Positions 34,115 through 43,858 of a stretch of DNA of 64,000 nucleotides are shown here, piece after piece (within the stretch, counting starts at the first letter, position 1; each line of letters starts with the position of its first letter). This DNA comes from Prevotellaceae bacterium UBA3627 (GTDB lineage: Bacteria; Bacteroidota; Bacteroidia; Bacteroidales; Bacteroidaceae): assembly GCA_002373375.1 (NCBI GenBank), contig DFLE01000047.1:1-64000 (forward strand), given 5' to 3'. The notes below the pieces were generated by a model. The model worked only from the letters and a program-made list of their open reading frames with translations. It had not been told where the DNA came from and did not search any database. Made by a program: the position numbers and the translations under genes.

Positions 34115-34846
34115 TTAAGTGTATAGTCCGCCGTTGATAGACACCACCTCGCCGGTGATGTATTTTGCCTTGTCAGAGAGAAGGAAGCAGACGAGGTCAG
34201 CTACTTCCTCTGGCTTGCCGAAACGTTTGCATGGCACCTGCTGCTTAAGGGTGTCAACGTCAAGGTCTTTTGTCATGTCAGACTCAATGAAGCCCGGTGC
34301 AACGGCATTTACCGTTACTGCACGTGCAGCAACCTCTTGTGCCAAGGCCTTTGTGGCTCCGATGATGCCGGCCTTTGTGGCGCTATAGTTAGTCTGGCCC
34401 GGCAGACCTTTCAGTCCGCTGAGAGAAGCCATATTGACGATGCTGCCGCCGTGCTTGCGCATCATCATCTTAGGCAACACCTTACGTGTTACATAGTAGA
34501 GGGCGTCAAGTGATGTGTTGAGCACAGCATGCCAGTCCTCTGCCGGCATCATGAACATCATATTGTCACGTCTGATGCCTGCATTGTTTACGAGGTATGC
34601 AATGTAGTCGTCAGGGTGGTCCTGCTCCCACTTGTCGATGGCTGCGTCAACAGCTTCCATGTTACTTACGTCACACTTCATCAGTTCGGCAGCAACGCCT
34701 TGCTCCTCGCAAAGAGCCTTTACTTCTTCTGCTGCTGCGTCACTTGACTGGTAGTTGATGATGACAGGTATGCCTTCGCCTGCCAGTTTCAAACAGATGG
34801 CGCGTCCTAATCCGCGCGAACCGCCTGTTACTAATGCGTATTTCAT
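34115..34846 (-). CDS. fabG: 3-oxoacyl-ACP reductase family short-chain dehydrogenase
   Basis: The 243-residue short-chain dehydrogenase has the NADP(H) motif TGGSRGLGRAICL, NNAG, the catalytic Ser in NMASLSG, YSATKAG (Tyr and Lys), and VAPGFIESDM. It reduces 3-oxoacyl-ACP in fatty-acid synthesis. It lies 13 nt after the pectate lyase gene, an unusual partner, so a different keto substrate cannot be excluded. Confidence 0.88.
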   Translation of the reverse strand: MKYALVTGGSRGLGRAICLKLAGEGIPVIINYQSSDAAAEEVKALCEEQGVAAELMKCDVSNMEAVDAAIDKWEQDHPDDYIAYLVNNAGIRRDNMMFMMPAEDWHAVLNTSLDALYYVTRKVLPKMMMRKHGGSIVNMASLSGLKGLPGQTNYSATKAGIIGATKALAQEVAARAVTVNAVAPGFIESDMTKDLDVDTLKQQVPCKRFGKPEEVADLVCFLLSDKAKYITGEVVSINGGLYT

Positions 34847-34859
34847 ATATGTTTATGTT

Positions 34860-36707
34860 TTATAGTTGCTTGCCTGCGGCATTATATGTCTTGCCGTCTT
34901 TCTCTATCACCACAACACCGTTCTTGATGCGCTTGACAGTGCTTGATGTAGAAGCATTGTATGTGTTGACAGTCTGTATTCCGTCAGGAGTCACACAATA
35001 GAGTGTGATGATGAAACAGCACTGGGTGCCCTTTAATGTGAAAGGTAACGTACCACTGACAGGAGAAGCAAGGTCTATTATGTGTGAGACATATTGTGGG
35101 TTTCCGCTTGAGTCTTTGCCTGGGAATGCATATTTATCCTCAGAGAATGTGCTGCTGCCGAGTTTCTGTATATATCCGTTTACATCGTAGTTTGAATATC
35201 CTGAGAATGAAATCTTGACAGCCTGCATACCTTCAGGAATGTTGATAGTATATGTCGTAGTACCATATTTAATGGTGTTGTTCTTACCTGTAGCATAGCC
35301 CTTGCTTGCGGTGTTGCTTATGCTGAAGCCGTTGCTGAAATTATACAGGGCATTGGTGTTCGTGCCAGTGTTTGTTGGGGCAGACAACTCATACAGGGTG
35401 GCGTCACCTGCAGCATTAGCCATGTCTATCTTCGTTTTCCATGCAGGGTATTCTGTGTGTATGGTGTTGTAGCACCAAGAGCCGAGGAACTGATAGCTTG
35501 TGCGACGTACGGCGCAGAGAGATGTAGGAACCTTCAATGAACTGGCGATAGTTATAGAGTCCGCATCCTCGTAGTTATACAGGAAACGATAGTACAGATG
35601 TGGGTAGTTACTGTCATATATGGCGTAGATAGGCTGGTATTCTTTCGTTGCGTCGTATGATGATGTAGCTATCTGGTATTCCGTGAAAGTATATGTTTTA
35701 CCGTTGTATGTGTAACTGCGTGACCTGTTATATTTCTGCAGCTTCTGGAAGAATTTGTTGTATATCTTCTCGCCGCTCTCGCCGCCTATCTGTATGAAAC
35801 GTGCCCAGACATCGCTGTTTGTAGCGTCAACGATGTGACGGTCGGCCTCACCTTGTGTATTGGTGTAGTCCTCTATCTTTGCATTCTTTCTGTAAACATG
35901 TTTGCTGAGCCAGTCGATGGCTGTTGTTATGGTGTTCTGCAGTTCCTCAGAAGGGTTCTCCACGGACATCAGGAAAGATAACAGTGAGGCAGACTCGTAA
36001 CCACTTATTGAAGGCAGCTCATGCGGACGTCCCTCTGTAGGTAAGTAGTCGATAGTATCATGCTGCGCACACCATGCGGCAGGTGTACCGTTGTCGTCCA
36101 CTTGGCACTTGATGATACACTCCAGACCTTTGTCGAAAGCCTCTTTACATTTGTTGCGCAGGGTCTCATCTACAATGTCTTTGAAGTCTCCTTCGTTATT
36201 GTAAATGTCACGCAATATCTTCATGATGTTGGTCATGAGGTCATCGTTGAACGTTATGTAGTCCTGATAGCTTCCGCCTCCGCTAAGAGGATAGTACTGT
36301 GACCATCCGCCTACCTGCTTCTGTGCCTTGAGAATGAGTAACAGGGCGTCTTCAAAAGACTCACGGTATTTATCTACCTTGCAACCTTGCCAAACCTTGG
36401 CGAGGAAACGCATCTCCTGTGTAGTAGCATAGTTGTCAAAGCAAGAATGCTCATCCCTGGCATTTATCAGTTTGTTGTATTCTGATGTGCTCAGGTTATG
36501 TAATTGGTCGTTTTTCATCCATCCTCCAGTGTTTTTCTGCACGGCAAGGACAATGTCTGCCACATCCTGGGATTCTGTAGTACCATACCAGTCGGCTCCC
36601 ATGCCTCCCGAGCATACATTTGCCCATTTCATGTCTGACAGGTTGGCTGCGCTCAGACTAATGCATGCGACCGCAAGCATGATGATTGATAAAAAAGTTC
36701 TTTTCAT
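34860..36707 (-). CDS. Secreted pectate lyase (PL10-like) with C-terminal sorting-type tail
   Basis: The 615-residue protein has a signal peptide (MKRTFLSIIMLAVACISLSA). Residues about 50-380 match pectate lyase family 10: AVQKNTGGWMKNDQ, ATTQEMRFLAK, GGWSQYYPL, YITFNDDLMTN and GTPAAWCAQHD. It would cleave polygalacturonate by beta-elimination. A beta-sandwich region (about 430-560) follows. The last 40 residues (KNGVVVIEKDGKTYNAAGKQL-like end) resemble Prevotella tails for type IX export. It is between a GH140-type enzyme and fabG. Confidence 0.82.
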   Translation of the reverse strand: MKRTFLSIIMLAVACISLSAANLSDMKWANVCSGGMGADWYGTTESQDVADIVLAVQKNTGGWMKNDQLHNLSTSEYNKLINARDEHSCFDNYATTQEMRFLAKVWQGCKVDKYRESFEDALLLILKAQKQVGGWSQYYPLSGGGSYQDYITFNDDLMTNIMKILRDIYNNEGDFKDIVDETLRNKCKEAFDKGLECIIKCQVDDNGTPAAWCAQHDTIDYLPTEGRPHELPSISGYESASLLSFLMSVENPSEELQNTITTAIDWLSKHVYRKNAKIEDYTNTQGEADRHIVDATNSDVWARFIQIGGESGEKIYNKFFQKLQKYNRSRSYTYNGKTYTFTEYQIATSSYDATKEYQPIYAIYDSNYPHLYYRFLYNYEDADSITIASSLKVPTSLCAVRRTSYQFLGSWCYNTIHTEYPAWKTKIDMANAAGDATLYELSAPTNTGTNTNALYNFSNGFSISNTASKGYATGKNNTIKYGTTTYTINIPEGMQAVKISFSGYSNYDVNGYIQKLGSSTFSEDKYAFPGKDSSGNPQYVSHIIDLASPVSGTLPFTLKGTQCCFIITLYCVTPDGIQTVNTYNASTSSTVKRIKNGVVVIEKDGKTYNAAGKQL

Positions 36708-36757
36708 GTTTCAGAATTAGTTTTAGTTCTTTTGTTTCTTTGTTAGTTTTGATTTTT

Positions 36758-38194
36758 CTATTCTCTCAGGTCTTTCTCTTCTGTCTTTTGTGACTTTATG
36801 ATATTAATCTGATTTTCCTCTATGTATCTCTTTTCACAGTCTATGGCTATCAGAACGTTCTCTGGCGGACATTGTGTGGTGAGCTTGCCGTTGCGGCGTA
36901 CCCCAATGAATGTGAGTTTGCCGTTTCTGGTGTCCATTAACCATAGCTTTTTATTCTCGCCGCTTATGCGTGTGAGGTCTATATGTATCTCTCCTCCAAT
37001 GTAGTTATATATAAGGAGATAGTCAGTGCCGCGTGTGCAGGCTATACGGTGGTATTTCTCTCCGTTCCCTTTGTATATGATGCTCTGGTCGGGCTGACGT
37101 TCAAAGTAAGGCAGGGAGAGAATCAATGCCTTCAGGTATTTCATTGATGTGTAGCCACTGTCACGTTGTGCCTCATACCAAGTCTTACTTGTGGAGGAGT
37201 ATGCCACGCTTTGCCCTTCCTTGTGCATCTGCATAATGGCGTTATGGCCGTAGGTGTGACCGAAACATCCTGCGAATACATCCCAATAGGCATAACGACG
37301 TACATCGCTTGCCGTCCAACGTCGTCCGTCGGGGAAGTGTAGTCCTACAGGAATGTCCTCGTAGGATGGCTCCCCGTCGACAACCGGTTTGACGGGGTTG
37401 TATGCCCATGTGGAGTCCACATACATCCAACAATCCTCTTCTGTGTTGTCGGGGATGGGGTAGTCTTTGTTACCCATTCGCTGCCCATAAGCACGGTGAC
37501 CAGACTGGTACATGTGGAAGTCTATCCACTTGGCTCCCGCCCACCATTTGGCAGAGGTGTACCTGCCACGGGGATGGTAAGTCATCAGGTGGTTGCTGTC
37601 TATAGACTTGATAGTCTTTGCCAACGTCTCCCACACTTTTGGTTTGATGTCGCCTTGAATGTCGCCGCCAATCATCCATATTATATTGGGATGCTTCTTA
37701 TATCGCTCGGCAAGGAACGTGCCGTAGGCTTCTGCTCCCTCAGTGTCTATCAGTCCCGATTTTACCAACCCGCCCCATATACAGTCCATGGCGATGTATA
37801 TGCCATGACGTTCAGCCTCGCTGATGATATAGTCCATGTGGTCCCAGTAAGTGTAGGTCATGGAATTGTTGTCAAAGCAAGACATATCCCACGGTTCGTA
37901 GCGGTTGTTAGAGTATTGACCATATACGTTTACACAAGGCACGCCGCAGAGTGTCTGCACCTGTACAACATTGTAGCCATTGTTGTGTGCTGTCTGCAGA
38001 TAGTTCCTTGCCTCGTCGCGGTCAAGCTTTGTGGGTAACAACCAGCCGGTATCGCCGAGCCAGAAGAACGGCGTACCGTCTGTGTGTTGCAGAAACCGTT
38101 GGTTGCTTGATACGCACAAGTCCCATCCCGTCTTGGCTGCAGCCGTGAACGGAATCAGTAACAATAATAATGCTATTATGTTATTTCTTGGCAT
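36758..38194 (-). CDS. DUF4038 glycosidase, GH140 (apiosidase)-like
   Basis: The 478-residue protein has a signal peptide (ending FTAAAKTG) and a TIM barrel starting RFLQHTDGTPFFWLGDTGW, with GYNVVQVQTLCG, IWMIGGDIQGD (acid/base region), VDGEPSYEDIP (nucleophile region) and a C-terminal beta-domain of the putative collagen-binding type. GH140 enzymes release apiose from pectic rhamnogalacturonan II. The family fits the neighbouring pectate lyase. It overlaps the YfhO gene by 14 nt. Confidence 0.78.
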   Translation of the reverse strand: MPRNNIIALLLLLIPFTAAAKTGWDLCVSSNQRFLQHTDGTPFFWLGDTGWLLPTKLDRDEARNYLQTAHNNGYNVVQVQTLCGVPCVNVYGQYSNNRYEPWDMSCFDNNSMTYTYWDHMDYIISEAERHGIYIAMDCIWGGLVKSGLIDTEGAEAYGTFLAERYKKHPNIIWMIGGDIQGDIKPKVWETLAKTIKSIDSNHLMTYHPRGRYTSAKWWAGAKWIDFHMYQSGHRAYGQRMGNKDYPIPDNTEEDCWMYVDSTWAYNPVKPVVDGEPSYEDIPVGLHFPDGRRWTASDVRRYAYWDVFAGCFGHTYGHNAIMQMHKEGQSVAYSSTSKTWYEAQRDSGYTSMKYLKALILSLPYFERQPDQSIIYKGNGEKYHRIACTRGTDYLLIYNYIGGEIHIDLTRISGENKKLWLMDTRNGKLTFIGVRRNGKLTTQCPPENVLIAIDCEKRYIEENQINIIKSQKTEEKDLRE

Positions 38195-40688
38195 TCTTCT
38201 TGACAGAAAGGACTACGGATACAATTACAGCGATGAATAGCGCTATCAAGGCTATGTATGCAATAGTCTCTGTTGTGGCGAGAGACTTTGGTCTGAACTC
38301 CATTACGACCTTGTGCTGGCCGGGCTTTACCTGGATAGCACGCAGTACATAGTTCGCCCTGCCTATCTCCACTGGCTGCCCGTCAACGGTACAGCTCCAT
38401 CCTGGATAGTATATCTCGGAGAACACTATGACACCACCATTCTTCGAGTTGACGTCATAATGTAATTCGTTAGGCTCGTACTTAGTGAGCGTCACGGTAG
38501 AGGTGGAGTCTTGTACAGAACTCTTGCCAATTACAGACTCAAAAGACTTGTCTGCAATCGCAACTGTATGCAGGTCGGTCTTGCCCAAGGCCTCTATCTC
38601 CTTGTTTGCGTTATCCACATACATCACCTCGTTGACAAACCATGCGTTGCCCATGGCGTATGGGTTCTGTAACGGCATGGTCTTTCCTTCCTGCAGAGGC
38701 AGTATGAGATACTTTGTGTTAAGCATGTTTATCACAGGTATGATACTGTCGCCATTTACCTTTGACATATCTCCCTGTGCCTGTGCTATGGCATTAAAGC
38801 CTGCTTGCATCTCTGGTGCGATGTGGTTCTCAATGAGTTCTTGGTAACGACGTAGCTTTGCTGCGTGGTAACCGCCGATTGACTTGTGGAAGAAGCTCGT
38901 CTCATTCTCGTTGAAGGTGTTAGAGGCGAGGTTGAGTACACGATAGTCAAGAGATTTGTCTTGCAGGATTATCCTGTCTGTTTCAGTAGGCTCTACCGGT
39001 GCTGTACGCAGAGTGTTGCTGACAAACATATCGTCATTAAGGTAACGCTTGTTTACCTGCCACATATCAACAAGACATACCACTGCGATGATGCTCACTG
39101 CTGTAACGGCATTAATCTTCTTGATGCGATAGACATTGATAACCACTGTACAGAGGAGGATGATGAAGAATGAGCGCCAGCAGTCTGATGTGAATGTGGC
39201 GATACGTATCTCACGCAAGTTGGCAAGCAGCGGAGCCAGTTGCTCTTGTGGAATACTGCTGAGCGCACGCATCTCAGCCTGGGATACGAAACTGTCGAAG
39301 AACAGGGTAGGTGCAATGGCAAACAATGCAGCTATGCCTCCTGTAAGTACAAAGCTTACCATCAGCCAGTTTACCTTCTTGCCTTTGATTGTCGTCTTCA
39401 CACAGTCAGGTTCGTCAATCACTTTCTTTAATGCCAGCATACCGAGCAAAGGTATGGTGAACTCAGCTATTACAAGTATTGAAGCCACAGTGCGGAACTT
39501 GGCATACATCGGACAGTAGTCTATGAAGAGGTCGGTGAACCACATCATGTTACGTCCCCAAGACAACATAATACTCAGTATGGTAGCACCAAGTAAAGCC
39601 CATTTTATGGAGCCCTTCACAATGAATAGTCCGAGGATGAAGAGCATCAGGACAAAGGCCCCTACGTATACAGGACCAGACGTGCCGGGTTGCTCTCCCC
39701 AGTACTGTCCCATTTGCTGGTATATCTCCATGTACATCGGGTCAGCTTTCTCCTGAGCAGCCTTACACTGGCTGATAGGAGTCATGGAAGAGCCACCTTT
39801 CGTGTTTGGCACGAGCAATGTCCATGTCTCGTCTATGCCATAGCTCCATTGCGTGATATAGTCACGATCCAAGCCGCTTGAAGTCTGGTTTGCGGTGTTT
39901 TGTTTTACTAACTCGCTCTTGCCACGCATAGACTCCTTCTGGTATTCCCATGTGTGGTAGAGGTTAGGGATATTTACGAGAACGCCCAATATGCCTGCTA
40001 AGATACAAACAGCACTTGCTTTTATGAAATGCATGATTTGTTTGTTCCTGATGGCACTTATGAAGAAGCCGATGACAAGGAATAGAATGATGAAGAGATA
40101 GTAATATGTCATCTGCACGTGGTTGGCATTGATTTCAAAGGCAGTGAAGATACCTGTCACTGCTAATCCTGCAAGGTATTTCCCCCTGTATGCCAACAAG
40201 ATGCCGGCAATCATCGGTGGCAGATATGCCAAGGCTAACACCTTCCATATATGTCCGGCAGCTATGATAATAAAGAAATAGCTGCTGAAAGCCCATACTA
40301 TAGCTCCGAGGGTAGCCAGGTACCAGCGGAAGTCAAATGAGCGCAGCAGGATGTAGAAGCCGAGAAGATATGCGAATACATACCATACGTTCTCGGGTAG
40401 CCATAGGTGATAAGCACTCAATATGTGATTTAGCGTTGTGGAAGATTCGTATGATGGTGCTGTCTGGTATGTAGGCATACCTCCGAACACGGAGTTTGTC
40501 CAGCGTGTAATCTCGCCAGTGCGCTCTTTGTACTGGCGTGACTCTTCGCCCATGCCACGTCCGGCTGATGAGTCATGGCGGTATAAAATCCTGCCTTCTA
40601 TGTCGGCAGGATAGAAATAAGTGAATGAGATTGCTGCAAAAAGCAAAACGACTAATACGTCTGGTAAAAATTTCTTAAAAGTATTCAC
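38181..40688 (-). CDS. YfhO family membrane protein
   Basis: The 835-residue protein starts at a GTG. About twelve to thirteen membrane segments fill residues 10-520, with an extracytoplasmic region (about 530-800) and a last helix near 810-828. The N-terminal HDSSAGRGMGEESRQY segment and the C-terminal beta-domain are typical of the YfhO family of GT-C-fold proteins, implicated in glycosylation of cell-surface polymers. Function here is unknown. It heads the operon with GH140, pectate lyase and fabG. Confidence 0.85.
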   Translation of the reverse strand: MNTFKKFLPDVLVVLLFAAISFTYFYPADIEGRILYRHDSSAGRGMGEESRQYKERTGEITRWTNSVFGGMPTYQTAPSYESSTTLNHILSAYHLWLPENVWYVFAYLLGFYILLRSFDFRWYLATLGAIVWAFSSYFFIIIAAGHIWKVLALAYLPPMIAGILLAYRGKYLAGLAVTGIFTAFEINANHVQMTYYYLFIILFLVIGFFISAIRNKQIMHFIKASAVCILAGILGVLVNIPNLYHTWEYQKESMRGKSELVKQNTANQTSSGLDRDYITQWSYGIDETWTLLVPNTKGGSSMTPISQCKAAQEKADPMYMEIYQQMGQYWGEQPGTSGPVYVGAFVLMLFILGLFIVKGSIKWALLGATILSIMLSWGRNMMWFTDLFIDYCPMYAKFRTVASILVIAEFTIPLLGMLALKKVIDEPDCVKTTIKGKKVNWLMVSFVLTGGIAALFAIAPTLFFDSFVSQAEMRALSSIPQEQLAPLLANLREIRIATFTSDCWRSFFIILLCTVVINVYRIKKINAVTAVSIIAVVCLVDMWQVNKRYLNDDMFVSNTLRTAPVEPTETDRIILQDKSLDYRVLNLASNTFNENETSFFHKSIGGYHAAKLRRYQELIENHIAPEMQAGFNAIAQAQGDMSKVNGDSIIPVINMLNTKYLILPLQEGKTMPLQNPYAMGNAWFVNEVMYVDNANKEIEALGKTDLHTVAIADKSFESVIGKSSVQDSTSTVTLTKYEPNELHYDVNSKNGGVIVFSEIYYPGWSCTVDGQPVEIGRANYVLRAIQVKPGQHKVVMEFRPKSLATTETIAYIALIALFIAVIVSVVLSVKKNAKK

Positions 40689-40719
40689 GTGCGTGTGTAT
40701 ATATAATGTTAATGATGTG

Positions 40720-40751
40720 CAAAGGTAGTTAAAATTAGGCGACTATCCAAA
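40720..40751 (-). promoter_or_regulatory. Promoter of the yfhO-GH140-pectate lyase-fabG operon
   Basis: On the minus strand TTTG (40748-40751) and TACCTTTG (40720-40727) are 20 bp apart. The start would be near 40713, about 25 nt before the GTG. Confidence 0.72.
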
Positions 40752-40818
40752 TCAAAATATCGGTTGCTTGATATTTATCAAGAAAAAGTAATTAGTGTGA
40801 GTTATATGCAAGAAAACT

Positions 40819-40850
40819 TTTGTTCATTTCAAACGTTTACTGTAATTTTG
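40819..40850 (+). promoter_or_regulatory. Promoter of the ompA-like gene
   Basis: TTTG (40819-40822) and TAATTTTG (40843-40850) are 20 bp apart. The expected start near 40857 gives a leader of about 95 nt. Confidence 0.75.
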
Positions 40851-40860
40851 CACACGAAAA

Positions 40861-40898
40861 ATCCGCTTTCGGCTATGCTGGAAACAGCTTGGGCGGAT
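40861..40898 (+). promoter_or_regulatory. 5' leader hairpin of ompA mRNA
   Basis: ATCCGC (40861-40866) pairs with GCGGAT (40893-40898) around an inner GCTG-GAAA-CAGC hairpin with a GNRA tetraloop (40877-40888). It sits about 4 nt from the predicted 5' end, the position of mRNA-stabilising hairpins. Confidence 0.55.
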
Positions 40899-40952
40899 AT
40901 GTATGGCAAAGATAATACTTAACAAAACTTTTTTTTATTATTTAATTAAACA

Positions 40953-42116
40953 ATGAAAAAGATTGCAATGTTTTTCGCGGCAGCTGCTATGGTAGCAACT
41001 GCAAGCGCAGAGCCACGTACCGTTGTTACGGCTTCTAAGGCTCAGGACAACATCTACGTTGGTGTTAACGGTGGTGCTATCACAGCTGTTAAGGGTGAGT
41101 CTTCTTTCAAGACATTCTCTCCTAACTTCGGCATCCGTGTAGGTAAGAACTTCACAACAGTTCTTGGTCTCGCTGTTGAGGGTACAGCTTACTTCAGCAC
41201 AAACCGTGTTTATAACGGTAAGACATTCATCCAGGGTGTTGACGTTTACGGTTTGGCAACAGCTAACCTTATGAACCTCTTCGCAGGTTACAAAGGTCAG
41301 CCACGTACATTCGAAATCATCGCTCTCGGTGGCTTCGGTTACGAGTGGGCTTTCCGTCCTAAATTCGTTGAGGCTGGTAACGCTTCTCGCTATGTGAGCA
41401 AGGTTGGTGCTGACTTCGCTATCAACTTCGGTTCAGACAAGCAGTGGCAGGTTTACCTCGAGCCAACAATGAACTGGGGTCTCGGTAACACAGGTAAGGC
41501 TGACTTCATCCAGTATGACATCAACAACGCAGGTCTCGCTCTGAAGGCTGGTGTTAACTACAAGTTCAAGACTTCTAACGGTACTCACAACTTCGCTCTT
41601 GAGCAGCTCCGTGACCAGCAGGAGATCGACGATCTCAACGCAAAGATCAACGCTGCTCGTGCAGAGGCTGACGCTGCTAAGGCTGCTGCTGCCGCTAAGG
41701 ACGCACAGATTTCTCAGCTGAAGAAGGCTCTTGCTGACTGCGAGGCTAAGCCAGCTGTAGTTAAGAAGGAGACTAAGACTGAGGCTTACATGCCACCAGT
41801 AGTATTCCAGGTTGGTAAGTCAGTTATCGATAAGAACCAGCAGCAGACTGTTGACCTTATCGCTAAGTACATGAAGAAGAACAAGGATTCTAAGCTCGAG
41901 ATCTCTGGTTTCGCATCTCCAGAAGGTGACGCAGCTAAGAACCAGGCTCTCTCTGAGGCTCGTGCTAACGCTGTTAAGAACATGCTCGTTAACAAGTACA
42001 AGATCGCAGCTGACCGCATCTCTACCGTTGGTAAGGGTGTAATGGTAGGCGAGGGTTCTGACGACATCGAGCCAGAGTTCAAGCGTATCGCTCTCTTCAA
42101 GGACCTCAGCAAGTAA
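40953..42116 (+). CDS. OmpA-family major outer-membrane porin
   Basis: The 387-residue protein has a signal peptide (MKKIAMFFAAAAMVATASA), an N-terminal eight-stranded barrel (about residues 30-205), a coiled-coil linker rich in Ala/Lys/Asp (about 215-265), and a C-terminal OmpA peptidoglycan-binding domain (about 275-387) with LEISGFASPEG, NQALSEARANAVKNML and a terminal FKRIALF. Codons are strongly biased to GGT, GCT, AAG and AAC, unlike the neighbours, as expected of a very abundant protein. A strong promoter and a structured leader precede it. Confidence 0.92.
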   Translation: MKKIAMFFAAAAMVATASAEPRTVVTASKAQDNIYVGVNGGAITAVKGESSFKTFSPNFGIRVGKNFTTVLGLAVEGTAYFSTNRVYNGKTFIQGVDVYGLATANLMNLFAGYKGQPRTFEIIALGGFGYEWAFRPKFVEAGNASRYVSKVGADFAINFGSDKQWQVYLEPTMNWGLGNTGKADFIQYDINNAGLALKAGVNYKFKTSNGTHNFALEQLRDQQEIDDLNAKINAARAEADAAKAAAAAKDAQISQLKKALADCEAKPAVVKKETKTEAYMPPVVFQVGKSVIDKNQQQTVDLIAKYMKKNKDSKLEISGFASPEGDAAKNQALSEARANAVKNMLVNKYKIAADRISTVGKGVMVGEGSDDIEPEFKRIALFKDLSK

Positions 42117-42154
42117 TAACTGCTTGTCATTGAAGACAAAGACATAACTTAACG

Positions 42155-42187
42155 GCCCCTCGGAGATAATCTCTGAGGGGCTTTTTG
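42155..42187 (+). terminator. Terminator of the ompA-like gene
   Basis: A GCCCCTC/GAGGGGC stem with an inner GAGA/TCTC helix (42155-42181) is followed by TTTTTG. Confidence 0.88.
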
Positions 42188-42268
42188 TTATTAAAAGGGT
42201 AGGAGAGAGTGTGAATAAAGCGTGGATTAGATGAAAGGTGCACGAAATAAAGGGGAAATGCTAAAGAA

Positions 42269-43213
42269 ATGAGAAAGATAATCGGTTTAGGTGAGACTGT
42301 ATATGACATAATATTCCGGAACAATCAGCCGCAGAAAGCTGTGCCGGGTGGTTCTGCCTTCAATGCCATAGTGTCGTTGGGACGGTGTGGCGTACCGTGT
42401 GTAATGGTAACAGAGGTAGGTGACGACCGTGTGGGTGATATAGTAACTGCTTTCCTGCACGAGAATAACGTGGATACCCAGTATGTGTACCGGCATAAAG
42501 GTACGCAGTCGCACGTATCGTTGGCGTTCTTGAACGAGCGTAACGATGCCGAGTATCAGTTCTACAAGATGCATGAGGCTTTGAACATGCCACCTTGCTT
42601 TCCTGAGATAAATGAAGGTGATGTCGTCATCTTCGGTTCATACTTCGCTATAAATCCCAAGGTGCGCACTTGTGTATATGAGTTATTGCGCAAGGCTCAT
42701 GAGGTGGGAGCGATAATATACTATGACGTAAACTTCAGAGCCTCACATTTGAAGGATTTGCCCCAGGTTCTTCCGTCAATAATTGAAAATATGCAGTTGG
42801 CTACAGTAGTGCGCGGCTCACATGAGGACTTCTCACTTCTTTTTAACGAGGAGGTTGCAAAAGATGTGTACGAGAAGCATATCCGCACATATTGTGAAAC
42901 CTTTATATATACTGATGCCGATAAGCCGGTACAGGTGTTTACACCGTTGTACCATACATCGGTGGATGCAGCAAAGATAGAGACAGTAAGTACAATTGGG
43001 GCAGGTGATAACTTTAATGCAGGGTTCTGCTACGCTCTTCTGTGCAAGGATATAGACACGCAGACAAAGCTTGCTGAGGTTGAGGAACCGCTTATGAAAG
43101 AACTGGTAACGGTAGGACAACGTTTCTCCTCCGCTGTATGTCAGTCTTTTGATAACTATGTCTCGTCGGAGTTCGGCTTACGAGAGAGGAGGCTCAACGG
43201 ACTATGCGTATAG
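42269..43213 (+). CDS. PfkB-family carbohydrate kinase (fructokinase-like)
   Basis: The 314-residue ribokinase-fold kinase has IIGLGETVYDII, PGGSAFNAIVSLGRCG (N-terminal signature), YYDVNFRASHL, and the catalytic-base motif STIGAGDNFNAGF (Asp in GAGD). It phosphorylates a free sugar such as fructose with ATP. Substrate not proven. It overlaps nadD by 10 nt. Confidence 0.88.
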   Translation: MRKIIGLGETVYDIIFRNNQPQKAVPGGSAFNAIVSLGRCGVPCVMVTEVGDDRVGDIVTAFLHENNVDTQYVYRHKGTQSHVSLAFLNERNDAEYQFYKMHEALNMPPCFPEINEGDVVIFGSYFAINPKVRTCVYELLRKAHEVGAIIYYDVNFRASHLKDLPQVLPSIIENMQLATVVRGSHEDFSLLFNEEVAKDVYEKHIRTYCETFIYTDADKPVQVFTPLYHTSVDAAKIETVSTIGAGDNFNAGFCYALLCKDIDTQTKLAEVEEPLMKELVTVGQRFSSAVCQSFDNYVSSEFGLRERRLNGLCV

Positions 43214-43818
43214 GATTATTCGGAGGGTCTTTTAACCCGATACATAAAGGCCATGTAGCTTTAGGGCGAGCCATGCTGGAAAAGGCAGGGCTCGATGAGG
43301 TTTGGTATATGGTGTCACCAGAAAATCCGTTGAAGCATGGCAGCACAGACTTGGCTCCAGAGCAGATGCGTCTGCGTATGGTCGAGGCTGCGCTGAAAAA
43401 CGAACGTCGCTTACGGGCGTCAGATTATGAGTTCCGTTTGCCAAAGCCTTCATATACATGGAATACGCTGAGACATCTGAGGATGGATTATCCGGAGCAC
43501 ACCTTCGTTCTTATTATAGGAGGTGATAACTGGGTTCACTTCCATCGCTGGGCCCATTATGTGGAAATACTGCGTGACTATGAGGTAGCGGTCTATCCGC
43601 GGCGTGATGACAGTCGGGATACTTCTGTGCCGATACCGATAGAGGAAGAGATAGAAAAAGGAAACATAGAGGTGAAAGGGATTATGCATATAGAGGTTCC
43701 GCTCCTTGATGTGTCAAGTACTATGGTGCGTCAGCGCATCCGTTGTGGAGAAGATATTACATCGCTGATACCGGAAACGGTGGTGGCTGAGGTGGAGAAA
43801 TATTCACTGTATAGGTAA
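43204..43818 (+). CDS. nadD: Nicotinate-nucleotide adenylyltransferase
   Basis: The 204-residue nucleotidyltransferase forms nicotinate adenine dinucleotide. Motifs: GLFGGSFNPIHKGHVAL (HxGH-type), SPENPLK, and the C-terminal ISSTMVR-type segment, here VSSTMVRQRI. It is translated from a start overlapping the kinase gene. A terminator begins at its stop codon. Confidence 0.93.
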   Translation: MRIGLFGGSFNPIHKGHVALGRAMLEKAGLDEVWYMVSPENPLKHGSTDLAPEQMRLRMVEAALKNERRLRASDYEFRLPKPSYTWNTLRHLRMDYPEHTFVLIIGGDNWVHFHRWAHYVEILRDYEVAVYPRRDDSRDTSVPIPIEEEIEKGNIEVKGIMHIEVPLLDVSSTMVRQRIRCGEDITSLIPETVVAEVEKYSLYR

Positions 43819-43858
43819 AAAATGTATCATTTAAGCATTTTTTACCTATACTTTTTTT
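43809..43858 (+). terminator. Terminator of the kinase-nadD unit
   Basis: A perfect 16-bp stem (43809-43824 with 43836-43851) has an 11-nt loop and is followed by seven T. Its left arm includes the last nadD codons and the stop. Confidence 0.88.
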
